Translations under genes and position numbers: made by a program
Notes under the pieces: model-generated
What the model was told of the DNA's origin: nothing
Databases searched by the model: none
Seen by the model: the letters and a program-made list of their open reading frames with translations, nothing else
Part shown: positions 1 to 9,185 of the stretch, one piece after another
Position numbering within the stretch: position 1 is the first letter of the stretch
Layout: each line of letters starts with the position of its first letter
Origin: Bacteroidales bacterium
GTDB lineage: Bacteria > Bacteroidota > Bacteroidia > Bacteroidales > Bacteroidaceae
Direction: 5' to 3'
Length of the DNA: 64,000 nucleotides
NCBI GenBank assembly: GCA_004556745.1
Contig: SFFY01000008.1
Coordinates: forward strand, 1-64,000

Positions 1-55
1 TTGGTTTCTACTTCAACCAACTGGTTAAACAAGTAAACGAATTTCGTGAATCCTT
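1..55. repeat. remnant of a family A octamer element
   Basis: Bases 23-50 carry a short run of the octamer pattern TAAACAAG/TAAACGAA that forms the arms of family A elements elsewhere (1243, 18535, 22199, 22987, 49901). Only one decayed arm is visible, and the window edge cuts the context. It lies just past the stop codon of the acyltransferase gene. Confidence 0.4.
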
Positions 56-1228
56 TTATCTCGCCGCTTTCTGCTTGTTGATAAACCGCGCCGCCAACCA
101 TTTGCGTACCGGTTCGTCATACAATTTCAAACAGATAACGGCTACGAGGATATTCCAAGCATAGACGCACAAGGCCACTTGCCAAGTTTCCGCGAAGGAA
201 TAGCGTTCCGTCTTGATGAGCCATGAGTAAAACAGGTACATAAACGGATAGTGGACGATGTAGAGCGGGAAAGAGAGGTCGCCCAAGAACTTGCAGACGC
301 GGGTAGAGAAGGCATCGGTTGTCTGCCCGGACGCACCGAGCCAAACGATGAGGGGAAAAACTACGGCAATGCAGAAAATTTCAAACAGGCCGTTCCACAG
401 AATGGGCGTGTTCCCTCCGATAAAGGGGACAAACAATAGGGCGGCCAGCAGTACGGAGCAAATCCAAAACGCACCCTTCACACGCACCGGACGCAGGCGG
501 CGCGAGAGCAGCAGACCGGCGGTGAAGGGGAATAGCATGCGCAAAGCACCGCCGAGTACGTTCACCGTGTCTACGGTCCACCCCACCCCGATGCTGCCGT
601 AGCCGGAAACATCGAAAATCGCAAAGCAACCCAAGGCTGCCCCCAAGGCGATGACCAGGGCCAGCAATGCCTTATCGGACAGGCGGCGGATAAAGAGGGC
701 ATAGAGGATATTGCCGATATATTCAAAGAAGAGCGACCACGCCGGCCCGTTGAGCGGGAACATCTCGCCGTTGCCGCGCACTTCGTAGCCGCAGCCCGGC
801 ACGGCGGGAATGAAGCACATGGCAAGCAGCAGGGCGAGCATTACGGCTGAGGTGGCGACATGCGTCCCGTCCCATTGAACACTGCCCTGAACGAGGAAGG
901 TAATCGTTCCCAACACGGCACCCATGATGACCATCGGGTGCAGACGGATAAGCCGGCGCTGGAAAAATCCTTTCATCGTCAGCGACTTGTTCCAGCGGTC
1001 GTCATAAGCATAGCCTATAACGAAGCCTGACAATATGAAGAAGAAGTCAACGGCCAGGTAGCCGTGGTTGATGCACTCGACATAAGGTTTTGCGCCTGCA
1101 AAGGCATAGCCTTCGAAGACGTGGTACCAAACGACAAGCAGCGCGGCCACTCCGCGCAAGCCGTCAAGCAAGTCGTAATGGGGTTTGGTGTCGCAGAATG
1201 CGGCCGAAGCGGGGATGTGATTAGGCAT
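56..1228 (-). CDS. acyltransferase family 3 membrane protein
   Basis: This 390-residue integral membrane protein belongs to the acyltransferase-3 (OafA/NodX-like) family, which moves acyl groups onto sugars or other envelope molecules. Residues 19-32 carry the family start (LDGLRGVAALLVVW, with the following YHVFE holding the conserved His). The motif DFFFILSGFVIGY follows at about 60-72, then RRLIRLHPM with the second basic motif at about 91-99. About ten hydrophobic segments fill the rest. The substrate cannot be read from sequence. The gene follows the secreted esterase gene at 1325-2677 on the same strand, with a family A repeat between them ending 14 bp before this start codon. An acylation/deacylation pair is possible but is only inference. 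Confidence 0.88.
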   Translation of the reverse strand: MPNHIPASAAFCDTKPHYDLLDGLRGVAALLVVWYHVFEGYAFAGAKPYVECINHGYLAVDFFFILSGFVIGYAYDDRWNKSLTMKGFFQRRLIRLHPMVIMGAVLGTITFLVQGSVQWDGTHVATSAVMLALLLAMCFIPAVPGCGYEVRGNGEMFPLNGPAWSLFFEYIGNILYALFIRRLSDKALLALVIALGAALGCFAIFDVSGYGSIGVGWTVDTVNVLGGALRMLFPFTAGLLLSRRLRPVRVKGAFWICSVLLAALLFVPFIGGNTPILWNGLFEIFCIAVVFPLIVWLGASGQTTDAFSTRVCKFLGDLSFPLYIVHYPFMYLFYSWLIKTERYSFAETWQVALCVYAWNILVAVICLKLYDEPVRKWLAARFINKQKAAR

Positions 1229-1242
1229 ACAAGCTTATATTT

Positions 1243-1306
1243 TAGTAAACGAGTAGACAAGTAAACGAGTAAACGAGTAAACGAGACAAATCTCTTGTAT
1301 ATTATT
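1243..1306. repeat. family A octamer element, half copy
   Basis: The arm holds five near-identical 8-bp units of the form TARACRAG in tandem, then GACAAATCTCTTGTATATTATT, which matches the core of the larger copies. The second arm is missing. It ends 14 bp before the acyltransferase start codon. Confidence 0.7.
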
Positions 1307-1324
1307 GTTCTGAGATATAGCCCC

Positions 1325-2677
1325 CTACTTGATATCAATAAAGGCGGGGAAAATGCGGCGCGGGTCGTAGAAAGTGGCGACGCTGGCGAGCATGGCATTG
1401 ATGTTGGGGCGGATCTTGCCCTCAAACACGGTGCGGCCGTTGACCGTCACGGTGACGGGACGATAGAAGTCTATCATCGTTTCGTCTAAGTAAAGGCGGA
1501 ATGCCATTTGCGCGGCGGGCTTGTAGTCGCGCTCGAACTTCATTTCGATGCCCCAGATACTGTCGCGCTGCACGGTGCGGTAAGTCACGTCGTCGACGGT
1601 GAGCGTCACTTTGTTCTCGGCGCGGTTGATGTCCATCTGATAATACGTGCGCCCGTCTGCCGCAGGGCGTTTCAGCACGGCTATGTTATAAAATCCGGTG
1701 CGATAGCGTCCGTCCATAGGATAGTCCTCCCAATTCACATGATGCGGCACGGCGTTGCGCGTAAAATTGCGCAGCCAGGGCGTAGTCGGGGCGTAGTCAA
1801 TATGATGTCCGCGCTCGGGAATGAGTTCCACCTTGTGGCGAAAGCCGTCGGGCATCAGGAGCTCGAGACTGTCGAGGGCATCGGCTGTGTAGCCCGTGAG
1901 GATATTGCGGTAAAAGCCTTTATCGATCGCTCCCGTGCGCAGGCTAAACCCGATGTTACGCAGATTTTCCGCCGGCGCGTTTTTCAGCGGTTCGCCGCCC
2001 GCCATCGGTCCTGCCGCCGCCCAATAGTCGGCATAGAAGGAAGCGATGCGCTGGCTACCATAACCGCCCTCGGAAATACCGAATACGTAAATCTTGCCGG
2101 GATCAACGTCGGGGCGCAGAAGCGCCTGGCGCAAGAGGCGTTCCCAAGCGAATTGCTTGCTGCGCTGATACCAGCGATACCATTGTCCCTCGTTGGGGAT
2201 TTGCGGAATGAAGTAAAGGCTCGGCGCATCCTGGAACATCTGCGCGAGTTTCAAGCCCGTGGCCCATTCGCGGTCGCGCGGCCCGCTGCCGTGCAGATAG
2301 AGGAAGAGCGGATAACCGCCTGACGGCTGCTCGCCTTTGCTGACAAAATAATAATTGAGCGTGGCCTGAGGTTCGAGGCTATCGGGCAGCAACCATTTGC
2401 CGCTGTTGGCGGTGTCAATTGATTTAAGGGGAATAAGTTTTTCCTCTTCAAACGCCTCATTGGCCTGCCGCCACGCCTCCCAAACCGCCTCGCGCACACG
2501 GCCAATCTGGTTTATTGCAATTCTCCTCTCGGGCACGGCAACGCCTGCCGTGCCGCCCTTTTTTAGGGTTTCGCCGAAATAATCGCACATCTGCCCGGCA
2601 TTTTGCGCCAAAGCAGATAAAGGCAGGACGAATAAGAGCAAAACGAGTGCGGAACTATATTTACGATTGAGCATCAT
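1325..2677 (-). CDS. secreted alpha/beta-hydrolase (esterase-like)
   Basis: This 450-residue protein has a signal peptide (about residues 1-24, ending ALAQ) and an alpha/beta-hydrolase core. The oxyanion region appears as FLYLHGSGPRDRE. The nucleophile elbow is GISEGG at about residue 200, fitting GxSxG. A late His in ERGHHIDY could complete the triad. The C-terminal ~110 residues look like a beta-rich accessory domain. Family members are secreted esterases or PHB depolymerase-like proteins; the exact substrate is unknown. It probably acts in the periplasm or outside the cell. It is co-oriented with the acyltransferase downstream. Confidence 0.75.
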   Translation of the reverse strand: MMLNRKYSSALVLLLFVLPLSALAQNAGQMCDYFGETLKKGGTAGVAVPERRIAINQIGRVREAVWEAWRQANEAFEEEKLIPLKSIDTANSGKWLLPDSLEPQATLNYYFVSKGEQPSGGYPLFLYLHGSGPRDREWATGLKLAQMFQDAPSLYFIPQIPNEGQWYRWYQRSKQFAWERLLRQALLRPDVDPGKIYVFGISEGGYGSQRIASFYADYWAAAGPMAGGEPLKNAPAENLRNIGFSLRTGAIDKGFYRNILTGYTADALDSLELLMPDGFRHKVELIPERGHHIDYAPTTPWLRNFTRNAVPHHVNWEDYPMDGRYRTGFYNIAVLKRPAADGRTYYQMDINRAENKVTLTVDDVTYRTVQRDSIWGIEMKFERDYKPAAQMAFRLYLDETMIDFYRPVTVTVNGRTVFEGKIRPNINAMLASVATFYDPRRIFPAFIDIK

Positions 2678-2705
2678 ACGAATAATATAAACAGGATAAC
2701 ATCAA

Positions 2706-2756
2706 AATTCCCCTCACACGCCTGCTGCCATTACTGCGCGGCATGTGAGGGGAATT
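2706..2756 (-). terminator. hairpin terminator downstream of the OmpA-like gene
   Basis: Long arms AATTCCCCTCACA and TGTGAGGGGAATT are separated by about 25 bases that also pair partly (GCC..GGC). On the minus strand it follows the stop of the OmpA-like gene by about 20 bases and precedes the esterase gene, so it probably separates the two transcripts. Confidence 0.75.
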
Positions 2757-2778
2757 GTTATAGACTTAAACTATCTGA

Positions 2779-3945
2779 TTACTGAATCTTGACAGTAGCA
2801 CGACGGTTGTAGGAGAAGGGAGCAATAGTGTTCACGCCACCCTTAGCCTCAACGATGATATCGTCGCGGTTAACGCCCATCTTAACGAGTTCGTTGGCAA
2901 CAGCGTTAGCACGCTTTTCAGAGAGCTGCTGGTTGTAAGAAGCGCTACCCGTCTTGCTGTCGGCATAACCCGTAACAACGATCTTCTTACCGTTAGCCTT
3001 AGCGTATTCGGCAACTTCCTTAACGTTAACCAAATCCTTGCGGCTGGCAATCTTAGAAGAGTTGATGTTGAAGAATACGGACTGAGAAGTAGAAACAACT
3101 TCGGTAACCTTTTCAACAACGGTCTTGGAGTCGGTAACAGGCTTCTGGTTAGCAAGCATCTCGCGGAGGCGAGCATTTTCGTCCTGCTGTTCCTTGAGAG
3201 AAGCATTGAGGGCATCCATCTGCTCCTTGTTCATAGCCATCAGAGCGTCTACGTCGGGCACTTTCTCCCAGGTGCACTTGCCGAGGTTGTAGGTAACACC
3301 TACAGAAACGCCGACGAGCTTGTCCCAGTAGCGGCTCTTGGTTTTGCTGTAGTCGGCCCAATTGTCGTTCAAGCCTCTGTCAACAGAACCCTCGAACCAG
3401 TTGGTGTAGATGTCAAGGAAAATCTGGAAGTGCTTAGATACGCGGAAGTTGTTGAGCAAACCAGCGTTATAAGTCAGGTCGTAGTTGTCACCACCGGCGC
3501 TCATATTGCGAATTACACCGAGACCTACGTAAGGAATGCAGTTCCAAACGCGCTTTTCGTTGTAGCCGCAGAAGAGGTTAGAGAGGTTGAACATTACGTC
3601 CTCGTGAATGTTCCAATAAGCATAAGAAGGATGGTTGTCGCGTGTATTGACTTCCTTGGCCCAAGCACCCTGGAATTTGGTGCGGAGACCGATACCGGGA
3701 GTAAACCACTTACCAACGGCAACATTGAAACCGAGCGTGGTGCGATCAACACTGAACGGGTTCTTGTTGCAGCACTGTTCCTGAGAGGTGTAAGCAGCAG
3801 TAGACTCAATACCTGCACTTACGAACCAGTTTGCCCAGAAAGAGTTTGTAGCAACGCTGTACTTCTTGGTAGGAGCAACAGTGTCCTGTGCCATAGCACT
3901 TGTGGCAAAACCAACAAATGCAAGCGCAATCATTAACTTTTTCAT
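2779..3945 (-). CDS. OmpA family outer membrane protein
   Basis: This is a 388-residue OmpA-like porin that anchors the outer membrane to peptidoglycan. Residues 1-19 are a signal peptide (cut after AMA). About 25-215 form an eight-strand beta-barrel region rich in alternating aromatic residues. Residues about 225-262 are a heptad-like coiled linker. Residues 280-388 are the OmpA C-terminal domain with the peptidoglycan-binding signature YNQQLSEKRANAV and a closing NRRATV. Codon use looks less GC-extreme than in neighbours, as expected for an abundant protein. A predicted promoter lies at 4041-4073 and a strong terminator at 2706-2756, so it is probably transcribed alone. Confidence 0.95.
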   Translation of the reverse strand: MKKLMIALAFVGFATSAMAQDTVAPTKKYSVATNSFWANWFVSAGIESTAAYTSQEQCCNKNPFSVDRTTLGFNVAVGKWFTPGIGLRTKFQGAWAKEVNTRDNHPSYAYWNIHEDVMFNLSNLFCGYNEKRVWNCIPYVGLGVIRNMSAGGDNYDLTYNAGLLNNFRVSKHFQIFLDIYTNWFEGSVDRGLNDNWADYSKTKSRYWDKLVGVSVGVTYNLGKCTWEKVPDVDALMAMNKEQMDALNASLKEQQDENARLREMLANQKPVTDSKTVVEKVTEVVSTSQSVFFNINSSKIASRKDLVNVKEVAEYAKANGKKIVVTGYADSKTGSASYNQQLSEKRANAVANELVKMGVNRDDIIVEAKGGVNTIAPFSYNRRATVKIQ

Positions 3946-4040
3946 AACTAAGAGTATTTAGAGATAGAAACAATAAAATAAATTCGTCCAAATTAGCGCG
4001 GCAATGCCTTTCATATAAGCAAAGTCGCGTTTTGACGGGG

Positions 4041-4073
4041 CAAAGTTAGTAAAAACTAATTCGTTTGTACAAT
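4041..4073 (-). promoter_or_regulatory. predicted promoter of the OmpA-like gene
   Basis: Read on the minus strand, ATTG is followed 21 bases later by TAACTTTG. This fits the Bacteroidetes primary sigma consensus TTTG-N19..21-TAnnTTTG with one mismatch. Transcription would start near 4035, giving a leader of about 90 bases. Confidence 0.65.
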
Positions 4074-4131
4074 TTAATACAAGAAAAAATACGGTAAAAG
4101 GGCAATTTATACCAACTTTTTCCGTTTTTCC

Positions 4132-6039
4132 TCATTTTCCGAAGAGTTTTTCTATGTTTTCGACCGCCAAAATGACCAAAACGGTCTGGCCATCAGGTGT
4201 AAAATTGGGCGTACCTGTGGAGAACAACTGATCGACGAGCGCAGACATCTCCGCGCCCGACAGATATTCGCCCACGGGCATTGCGGCCCGGCGTGCGAGA
4301 GTTAGGGCAATGCGGTGGCGAATGCCGTCGGCAGCATCGCTTTTACCGTCCAAAGTTTCTTGGAGAATATCCTGCAAAAGTTCGGAAGCGTCCAAGCCCT
4401 CCGTCCCTGCGGGGGTGCCGAGCACAGAAAAGTCGCCGCCGCCAAGAGAAGACACTTCAAAACCCACGCTCTGCAAGTCCTGCATCATTTTCTCGAAGGC
4501 CACGGCCTCGGAGGGCGGCAACGTGAGGCGTTGGGGGAAGAGCAGCCGCTGCGTCACGGAGGGCTTGTCGGCGAACCGCGCCATAAAGCGGTCGTAAAGG
4601 ATTCTGACGTGCGCGCGGTGCTGGTCGATGAGCATCAGGCCGGACTTGACGGGCGTTATTATATATTGTCCGCGAAACTGGAAGTAGTCCGTCTCGCTCT
4701 TTTTCATTTCTCCTTGTTCTTCTGCGGGCAGACTTTGAAACATCTGCGCCGCAGGCGCGTCTTGGTCGGCGGGGAAGTCGGGCACATCACCGAAATCCGT
4801 TTCTTTCTTTTCTGGAAAAGCAGCGGCATAAGCGTTCTGCCAATGCCGGTCCACCGCAGGCTTATTATTATATGTATGGGATGAGCCGCCCGCTCCGCCG
4901 CCCTTGCCCGAAAGATAGGAAGGGGAGGTGGCGAAAGGGTTGTAGTCGGGATTTACCTCGATTTGCGGCGCAGGCACATCGTTGCCGCCCGGCGTGAAAA
5001 CGGGAATGTCGGGGCGGCCTTCGGTGTTGAATTCCAGTGACGGCACAACGCCGTGCTTACCCAGTGCCTCGCGCACGGCAGCCAGGAGGATTTGCCAAAT
5101 TGGCGTTTCGTCCTCAAACTTTATTTCGGTCTTGGTGGGGTGGATATTGACATCGATTTTCTCGGGCGCGACTTCAAGGTTCAGGAAAAAGGGTACTTGC
5201 TCGCCGTCGGGTATCAAACGCTCGTAAGCCGTCTGCACCGCCTTGGCGAAATAGGGGTGGCGCATGTAGCGGCCGTTGACAAAGAAGAATTGCTGCGCGT
5301 TCTTGCGGCGCGAGGCCGAGGGCACGCCCACGAAACCGCTTAGATTTATCAATGTCGTCTTGACCTCTACGGGTATGAGCTTTGCCTCCAAGCGTTTGCC
5401 GAACACGCCGAGTATGCGCTGCTTGAAATTTCCTGCGGGGAGGTTCATCATCGCCGCGCCGCCGCTATGCAGCGAAAAGGAGGTTTCGGGATGCGCCAAG
5501 GCGATGCGTTCAAATTCTGTGAGGATATTGGAAAGTTCCGTTTGGTTGGACTTTAAGAACTTGCGGCGGGCGGGAATGTTGAAAAAAAGATTTTTCACGG
5601 CGAAATTTGCCCCGACGGGGCAGTTCACGGGCTGCTGATCCACCACGCGGCTGCCTTCAATCACGATGCTCACGCCGAGGTCCTTATCGGCAGCCCGCGT
5701 GCGCAATTCCACCTGTGCCACGGCGGCGATAGAGGCCAGTGCCTCGCCTCGAAACCCCATAGTGCGGAGCGCAAAGAGATCTTTGGCCTCGGAAATCTTA
5801 GAGGTAGCGTGGCGCTCAAAAGCGAGGCGCGCGTCGGTTTCGCTCATTCCCTTGCCGTTGTCAATCACCTGCACGAGGCTTTTCCCCGCGTCCTCCACGA
5901 TGACCTGCACCTGCGTGGCGCCGGCATCGATGGAGTTTTCCACCAATTCCTTAATCACCGACGAGGGCCGCTGCACCACTTCGCCGGCCGCAATCTGGTT
6001 GGCCACGGAGTCGGGCAAAAGATGTATGATGTCGCTCAT
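4132..6039 (-). CDS. mutL: DNA mismatch repair protein MutL
   Basis: This 635-residue MutL links MutS to strand removal in mismatch repair. The N-terminal GHKL ATPase shows IAAGEVVQRPSSVIKELVEN (about 15-34), DNGKGM and GFRGEALASI. The transducer domain runs to about 330, a proline- and acid-rich linker to about 440, and the dimerisation domain to the end. The usual endonuclease motif DQHA(x)2E(x)4E reads here as DQHRAHVRILYD, so the first Glu is Val and the second is Asp. The C-terminal CPHGRP-type motif is replaced by TPNFTPDG. Whether this is phylum-typical cannot be decided here. It is the last gene of the guaB operon, 9 bases after the OstA-like stop. Confidence 0.97.
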   Translation of the reverse strand: MSDIIHLLPDSVANQIAAGEVVQRPSSVIKELVENSIDAGATQVQVIVEDAGKSLVQVIDNGKGMSETDARLAFERHATSKISEAKDLFALRTMGFRGEALASIAAVAQVELRTRAADKDLGVSIVIEGSRVVDQQPVNCPVGANFAVKNLFFNIPARRKFLKSNQTELSNILTEFERIALAHPETSFSLHSGGAAMMNLPAGNFKQRILGVFGKRLEAKLIPVEVKTTLINLSGFVGVPSASRRKNAQQFFFVNGRYMRHPYFAKAVQTAYERLIPDGEQVPFFLNLEVAPEKIDVNIHPTKTEIKFEDETPIWQILLAAVREALGKHGVVPSLEFNTEGRPDIPVFTPGGNDVPAPQIEVNPDYNPFATSPSYLSGKGGGAGGSSHTYNNKPAVDRHWQNAYAAAFPEKKETDFGDVPDFPADQDAPAAQMFQSLPAEEQGEMKKSETDYFQFRGQYIITPVKSGLMLIDQHRAHVRILYDRFMARFADKPSVTQRLLFPQRLTLPPSEAVAFEKMMQDLQSVGFEVSSLGGGDFSVLGTPAGTEGLDASELLQDILQETLDGKSDAADGIRHRIALTLARRAAMPVGEYLSGAEMSALVDQLFSTGTPNFTPDGQTVLVILAVENIEKLFGK

Positions 6040-6048
6040 GGGGTTTCC

Positions 6049-7692
6049 TTATTTCTTTTTCTTTCCGTCTAACTTCTGCAAAGGCGGGGTGCGCCGTATA
6101 GAGGGTTTGAGTTCTGTGCCTGCTTTCTTAGGCCGCCATTCGTAAATGTCGTCTTTATTTAGGGGACGGATATAATCAAACCAAACAAAATTGGCCAGTT
6201 GTCGGCGTTCGGGCGGAGCCATACCTATGGGATAGAGCACCGCAACGGGCGAAGCGGGTGCCCAGAGGCGGTCGAGTTTGCGCTCCTTCATGAACACTTT
6301 TAGAATACTCGTTTCGAGGTAATTGGAATAGAGGATCGTACTGTCTTTTTCAAGGGGATAGAAAATGGTCAGCACGTTGCCAACGGCGTGGTTCTCGCGC
6401 ATTTCGCCTTTCTCAAAATAACTGTGCATTTCCTGCGAGGTCACTTGATTGAAATGCACAGAGTCTACTTGCTCCACCATAAGCGCCTGCCGCTCCACAT
6501 ATATGCTGTCGATTGTGGAGTCGGCCATAAATACGTTTATCTCCTCGCCAAGCACTTGTTTCGTGTCGCTCCAAACGATGGGGTCTTTGTAGAGCGTGAG
6601 TTTCCCCTCTTTTGAGTTGAATACCAGCGAGTCGCTCACGGCCTGCACGTCGGTGCGGTAAGCGCGGACGTGGAAATAGCCGTGGAGCTTGCGGTAAACG
6701 GAGTCGGTGTCGATGTTATAGGTGAACATCCTTATGGTGTCGGCGTGGACATACAGCGTATCCTGTCCTTGCGAGAACTCACGCGCCAACGCCCGCTTTG
6801 TGGCCATGGCTTCTCCCGTCTGCTCGAAGTAGATGCAGTAGTCGCCGGTGAGTATGTTCTTGTTTTTGGTGTCTTCGCAGGAGATATTATTGATGGCCTC
6901 CATAACACCGGTCGTTTTGTCGTAATAAACGGTGTCGCCGCTCATGATGCGGTCGCGACCAAACGCCATCGTTCTGTCGTAAAGGCGGGCCTGCTCGCTT
7001 TGGGTGTTGTAATAACCGAGTTCCGTATAGATGCGGTCGCCGTTGCTGTATATATTCGTCGGCCCAATCGCTTTCGACCATTTCGTTTGCGTATCGTAGT
7101 GGAGCGTATCGGTAACGAGTTTGAAATCTTCATCGGTGAGCACCACGTTGTAGTTGAAGACGGACTGCTTCGTATCGGTGTGGTATTCTCCCCAATCGCT
7201 TTCCAGCACGCTGGTACCGTCGATGAGCCTGCCGCCCTCAAAGTAATAGCACACGTTGTAGAGGCGGTCGTAGTTGAGGCTGTCGGTCTTCAACACTTGC
7301 TCGCGGTGGGTCATGACTACGTTGTGGCGCATTTCGGCCATCAGGTTCTCACCGTAATAATGCAGCACGTCGCCAGTGAGTTCCAAGGTGTCGCCCTGCA
7401 CGATGCGCACGTGTCCAAACGCGTCGAACGACTCCGAGGCTTCGTAGAGCAGGGCGCTGTCGCAGTACATGGTCATGCCGCCGTGACGAAACACAACGTT
7501 GCCGCTCAACCTTTGCGCCGCGTTGGCCTCAAACTCATTGAAGCGGTGATTATCGGCTTCCCAGTGTATTTTATCCTTTTCTTCCTTCACGGCCTGCTTG
7601 CGCTTGTCGTCCGCCCCCTGCCACGCCCGCGCGGCGAAGCAGCAGCAAAACAGCAAGAGGAGGGTAAGGAGGGGTAAATGCTTTTTGGTCAT
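6049..7692 (-). CDS. OstA/LptA-like LPS transport protein
   Basis: This protein of about 547 residues has an N-terminal signal peptide (start chosen at MTKKHLPLL; the ORF stays open 12 codons upstream). It has repeated beta-jellyroll segments typical of the OstA-like/LptA family, for example GNVVFRHGGMTMYCDSALLY and similar repeats up to about residue 430. It is far longer than E. coli LptA (~185 residues), as is usual in Bacteroidetes. By family it should form the periplasmic bridge that carries lipopolysaccharide to the outer membrane. It lies in an operon with two periplasmic foldases, which fits outer-membrane biogenesis. The C-terminus is very basic (ends KKKK). Confidence 0.85.
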   Translation of the reverse strand: MTKKHLPLLTLLLLFCCCFAARAWQGADDKRKQAVKEEKDKIHWEADNHRFNEFEANAAQRLSGNVVFRHGGMTMYCDSALLYEASESFDAFGHVRIVQGDTLELTGDVLHYYGENLMAEMRHNVVMTHREQVLKTDSLNYDRLYNVCYYFEGGRLIDGTSVLESDWGEYHTDTKQSVFNYNVVLTDEDFKLVTDTLHYDTQTKWSKAIGPTNIYSNGDRIYTELGYYNTQSEQARLYDRTMAFGRDRIMSGDTVYYDKTTGVMEAINNISCEDTKNKNILTGDYCIYFEQTGEAMATKRALAREFSQGQDTLYVHADTIRMFTYNIDTDSVYRKLHGYFHVRAYRTDVQAVSDSLVFNSKEGKLTLYKDPIVWSDTKQVLGEEINVFMADSTIDSIYVERQALMVEQVDSVHFNQVTSQEMHSYFEKGEMRENHAVGNVLTIFYPLEKDSTILYSNYLETSILKVFMKERKLDRLWAPASPVAVLYPIGMAPPERRQLANFVWFDYIRPLNKDDIYEWRPKKAGTELKPSIRRTPPLQKLDGKKKK

Positions 7693-7729
7693 ATATATAT
7701 TATATGTATATGGGCGGGCGTATGCCAAA

Positions 7730-7780
7730 GCAGACTGCCCCTACCCTTTTGCTTTCGGGGAACGGGTACAGTCTGCCTTT
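7730..7780 (-). other. intra-operon hairpin
   Basis: The arms GCAGACTG (7730-7737) and CAGTCTGC (7769-7776), extended by CCC/GGG, enclose about 30 bases between the SurA-like stop and the OstA-like start. It could modulate read-through or mRNA stability within the operon. It might instead be a decayed repeat element, since the stretch contains CCCCTACCC like family B tails. Confidence 0.45.
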
Positions 7781-7796
7781 TTGTCGGTCGGTCTGA

Positions 7797-9149
7797 TTAT
7801 TTAATCCAGCCTTTATACTTGAAGTCGCAGCCGCGCCAGTCGGGACTGATACGCACGTAGGTGCTGGCTATCTTGTCTTGGATCCACTTTTCGAGTTTCT
7901 CCTCGCGCTTTTTCGAGACGACCACGTTTTTCAATGCCTGAAAATCCTCGGTCATATTGGCGCGGTGTCCGTCGATGCGGTTTTTGAGTTTCACGATGGC
8001 GCAGACGGTCTGTCCTTTCGCGTTGGTCATGCGGAAAGCCGGGGAGATTTCACCCACCTGCATCTTTTCCACCACTTTTGCCACGTCCTGCGGCAGGTCT
8101 TTCATCTGGAAACGCGAGGTCAGCGTGTTGGTTTCTTCCTGCAGGTTGGCCATAATGCCACGATTGAAGCGCGTGTCCTTGTCGTCCGAGAGTTCCTGTG
8201 CCGCGATATCAAAGGAAAATTTATCGGCCTTGATGTCGGCAGCGATGGAATCGAGGCGCGTGAGACAACGCTGGTATTCGCTTTCGTCGATCTCGGGCTT
8301 AAGCAAGATGTGACGCACTTTCACGAGGTCGCCCTTCTTGTCAATGAGCTGTATGATATGGTAGCCGAACTCGGTCTTCACTACTTTCGACACTTTTTTG
8401 GGGTCGGTGAGGGAAAAGGCCACGTTGGCAAATTCGGGCACCCATTGGTTGCGTCCCGCATAATCGAGTTCGCCGCCGTCGCGCGCCGAACCGTCCTGCG
8501 AGTAAAACTTTGCAAGGGTGGAGAACTCCGTCTCGCCGCTGTTCACGCGGCGGGCAAACTCGCGCAACTTCCCTTCGATGCGCTCCACCTCCTCGCGCGA
8601 GACGCGCGGCTCGGAGGTGATGATTTGCACCTCCACCTGCGTGGGAATGAAGGGCAGGCTGTCTTCGGGCATCTCCTTGAAATATTCGCGCACTTCGGCG
8701 GGCGTCACGGTCACGCCGCCCACAAGTTTGCGCTGCACCTCGAACATCATTTCCTTCTCGCGCTCCATCTTTTTGTACTGCTCGCGGAGTTGCGAAATCT
8801 TCTTGCGGGCAAAGATTTCCACGGCTTCGCGCGAACCGTACTGCTGAATAAGGTAGTTGATGCGCTGGTCTACGGAGCGTATCACGTCGCCCTCGCTCAC
8901 CTCGATGCTGTCCAGTTCGGCCTGGTGCAGATAGAGTTTTTGCAGGGCGATTTGCTCGGGAATGGTGCAGTAGGGATTGTCCACGGGGTCGCTGCCGGGC
9001 AGTTCGGAAGAGATGCGCACTTCTTCGATGTCGGAGAGCAGAATAGGTTCATCGCCTACCACCCACACTATCTCGTCTACCACGTTTTTCTGCGCAGCGG
9101 CAAGCATGGGCAGCATAGCGGCAAGGACGAACAGGATTCTTCTAATCAT
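7797..9149 (-). CDS. SurA-like periplasmic peptidylprolyl isomerase
   Basis: This 450-residue periplasmic chaperone has a signal peptide (1-19, ends AAAQ), a SurA N-terminal domain starting VVDEIVWVVGDEPIL, and two parvulin domains at about 170-270 and 275-385. The first holds GGELDYAGRNQWVPEFANVA and EFGYHIIQL, the standard rotamase signature. The family escorts unfolded outer-membrane proteins to the BAM complex. It lies between another parvulin protein and the OstA-like gene, supporting an envelope-assembly operon. Confidence 0.93.
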   Translation of the reverse strand: MIRRILFVLAAMLPMLAAAQKNVVDEIVWVVGDEPILLSDIEEVRISSELPGSDPVDNPYCTIPEQIALQKLYLHQAELDSIEVSEGDVIRSVDQRINYLIQQYGSREAVEIFARKKISQLREQYKKMEREKEMMFEVQRKLVGGVTVTPAEVREYFKEMPEDSLPFIPTQVEVQIITSEPRVSREEVERIEGKLREFARRVNSGETEFSTLAKFYSQDGSARDGGELDYAGRNQWVPEFANVAFSLTDPKKVSKVVKTEFGYHIIQLIDKKGDLVKVRHILLKPEIDESEYQRCLTRLDSIAADIKADKFSFDIAAQELSDDKDTRFNRGIMANLQEETNTLTSRFQMKDLPQDVAKVVEKMQVGEISPAFRMTNAKGQTVCAIVKLKNRIDGHRANMTEDFQALKNVVVSKKREEKLEKWIQDKIASTYVRISPDWRGCDFKYKGWIK

Positions 9150-9185
9150 ACAATATTATATATATAGGATGTCGGGAACCGCTTC

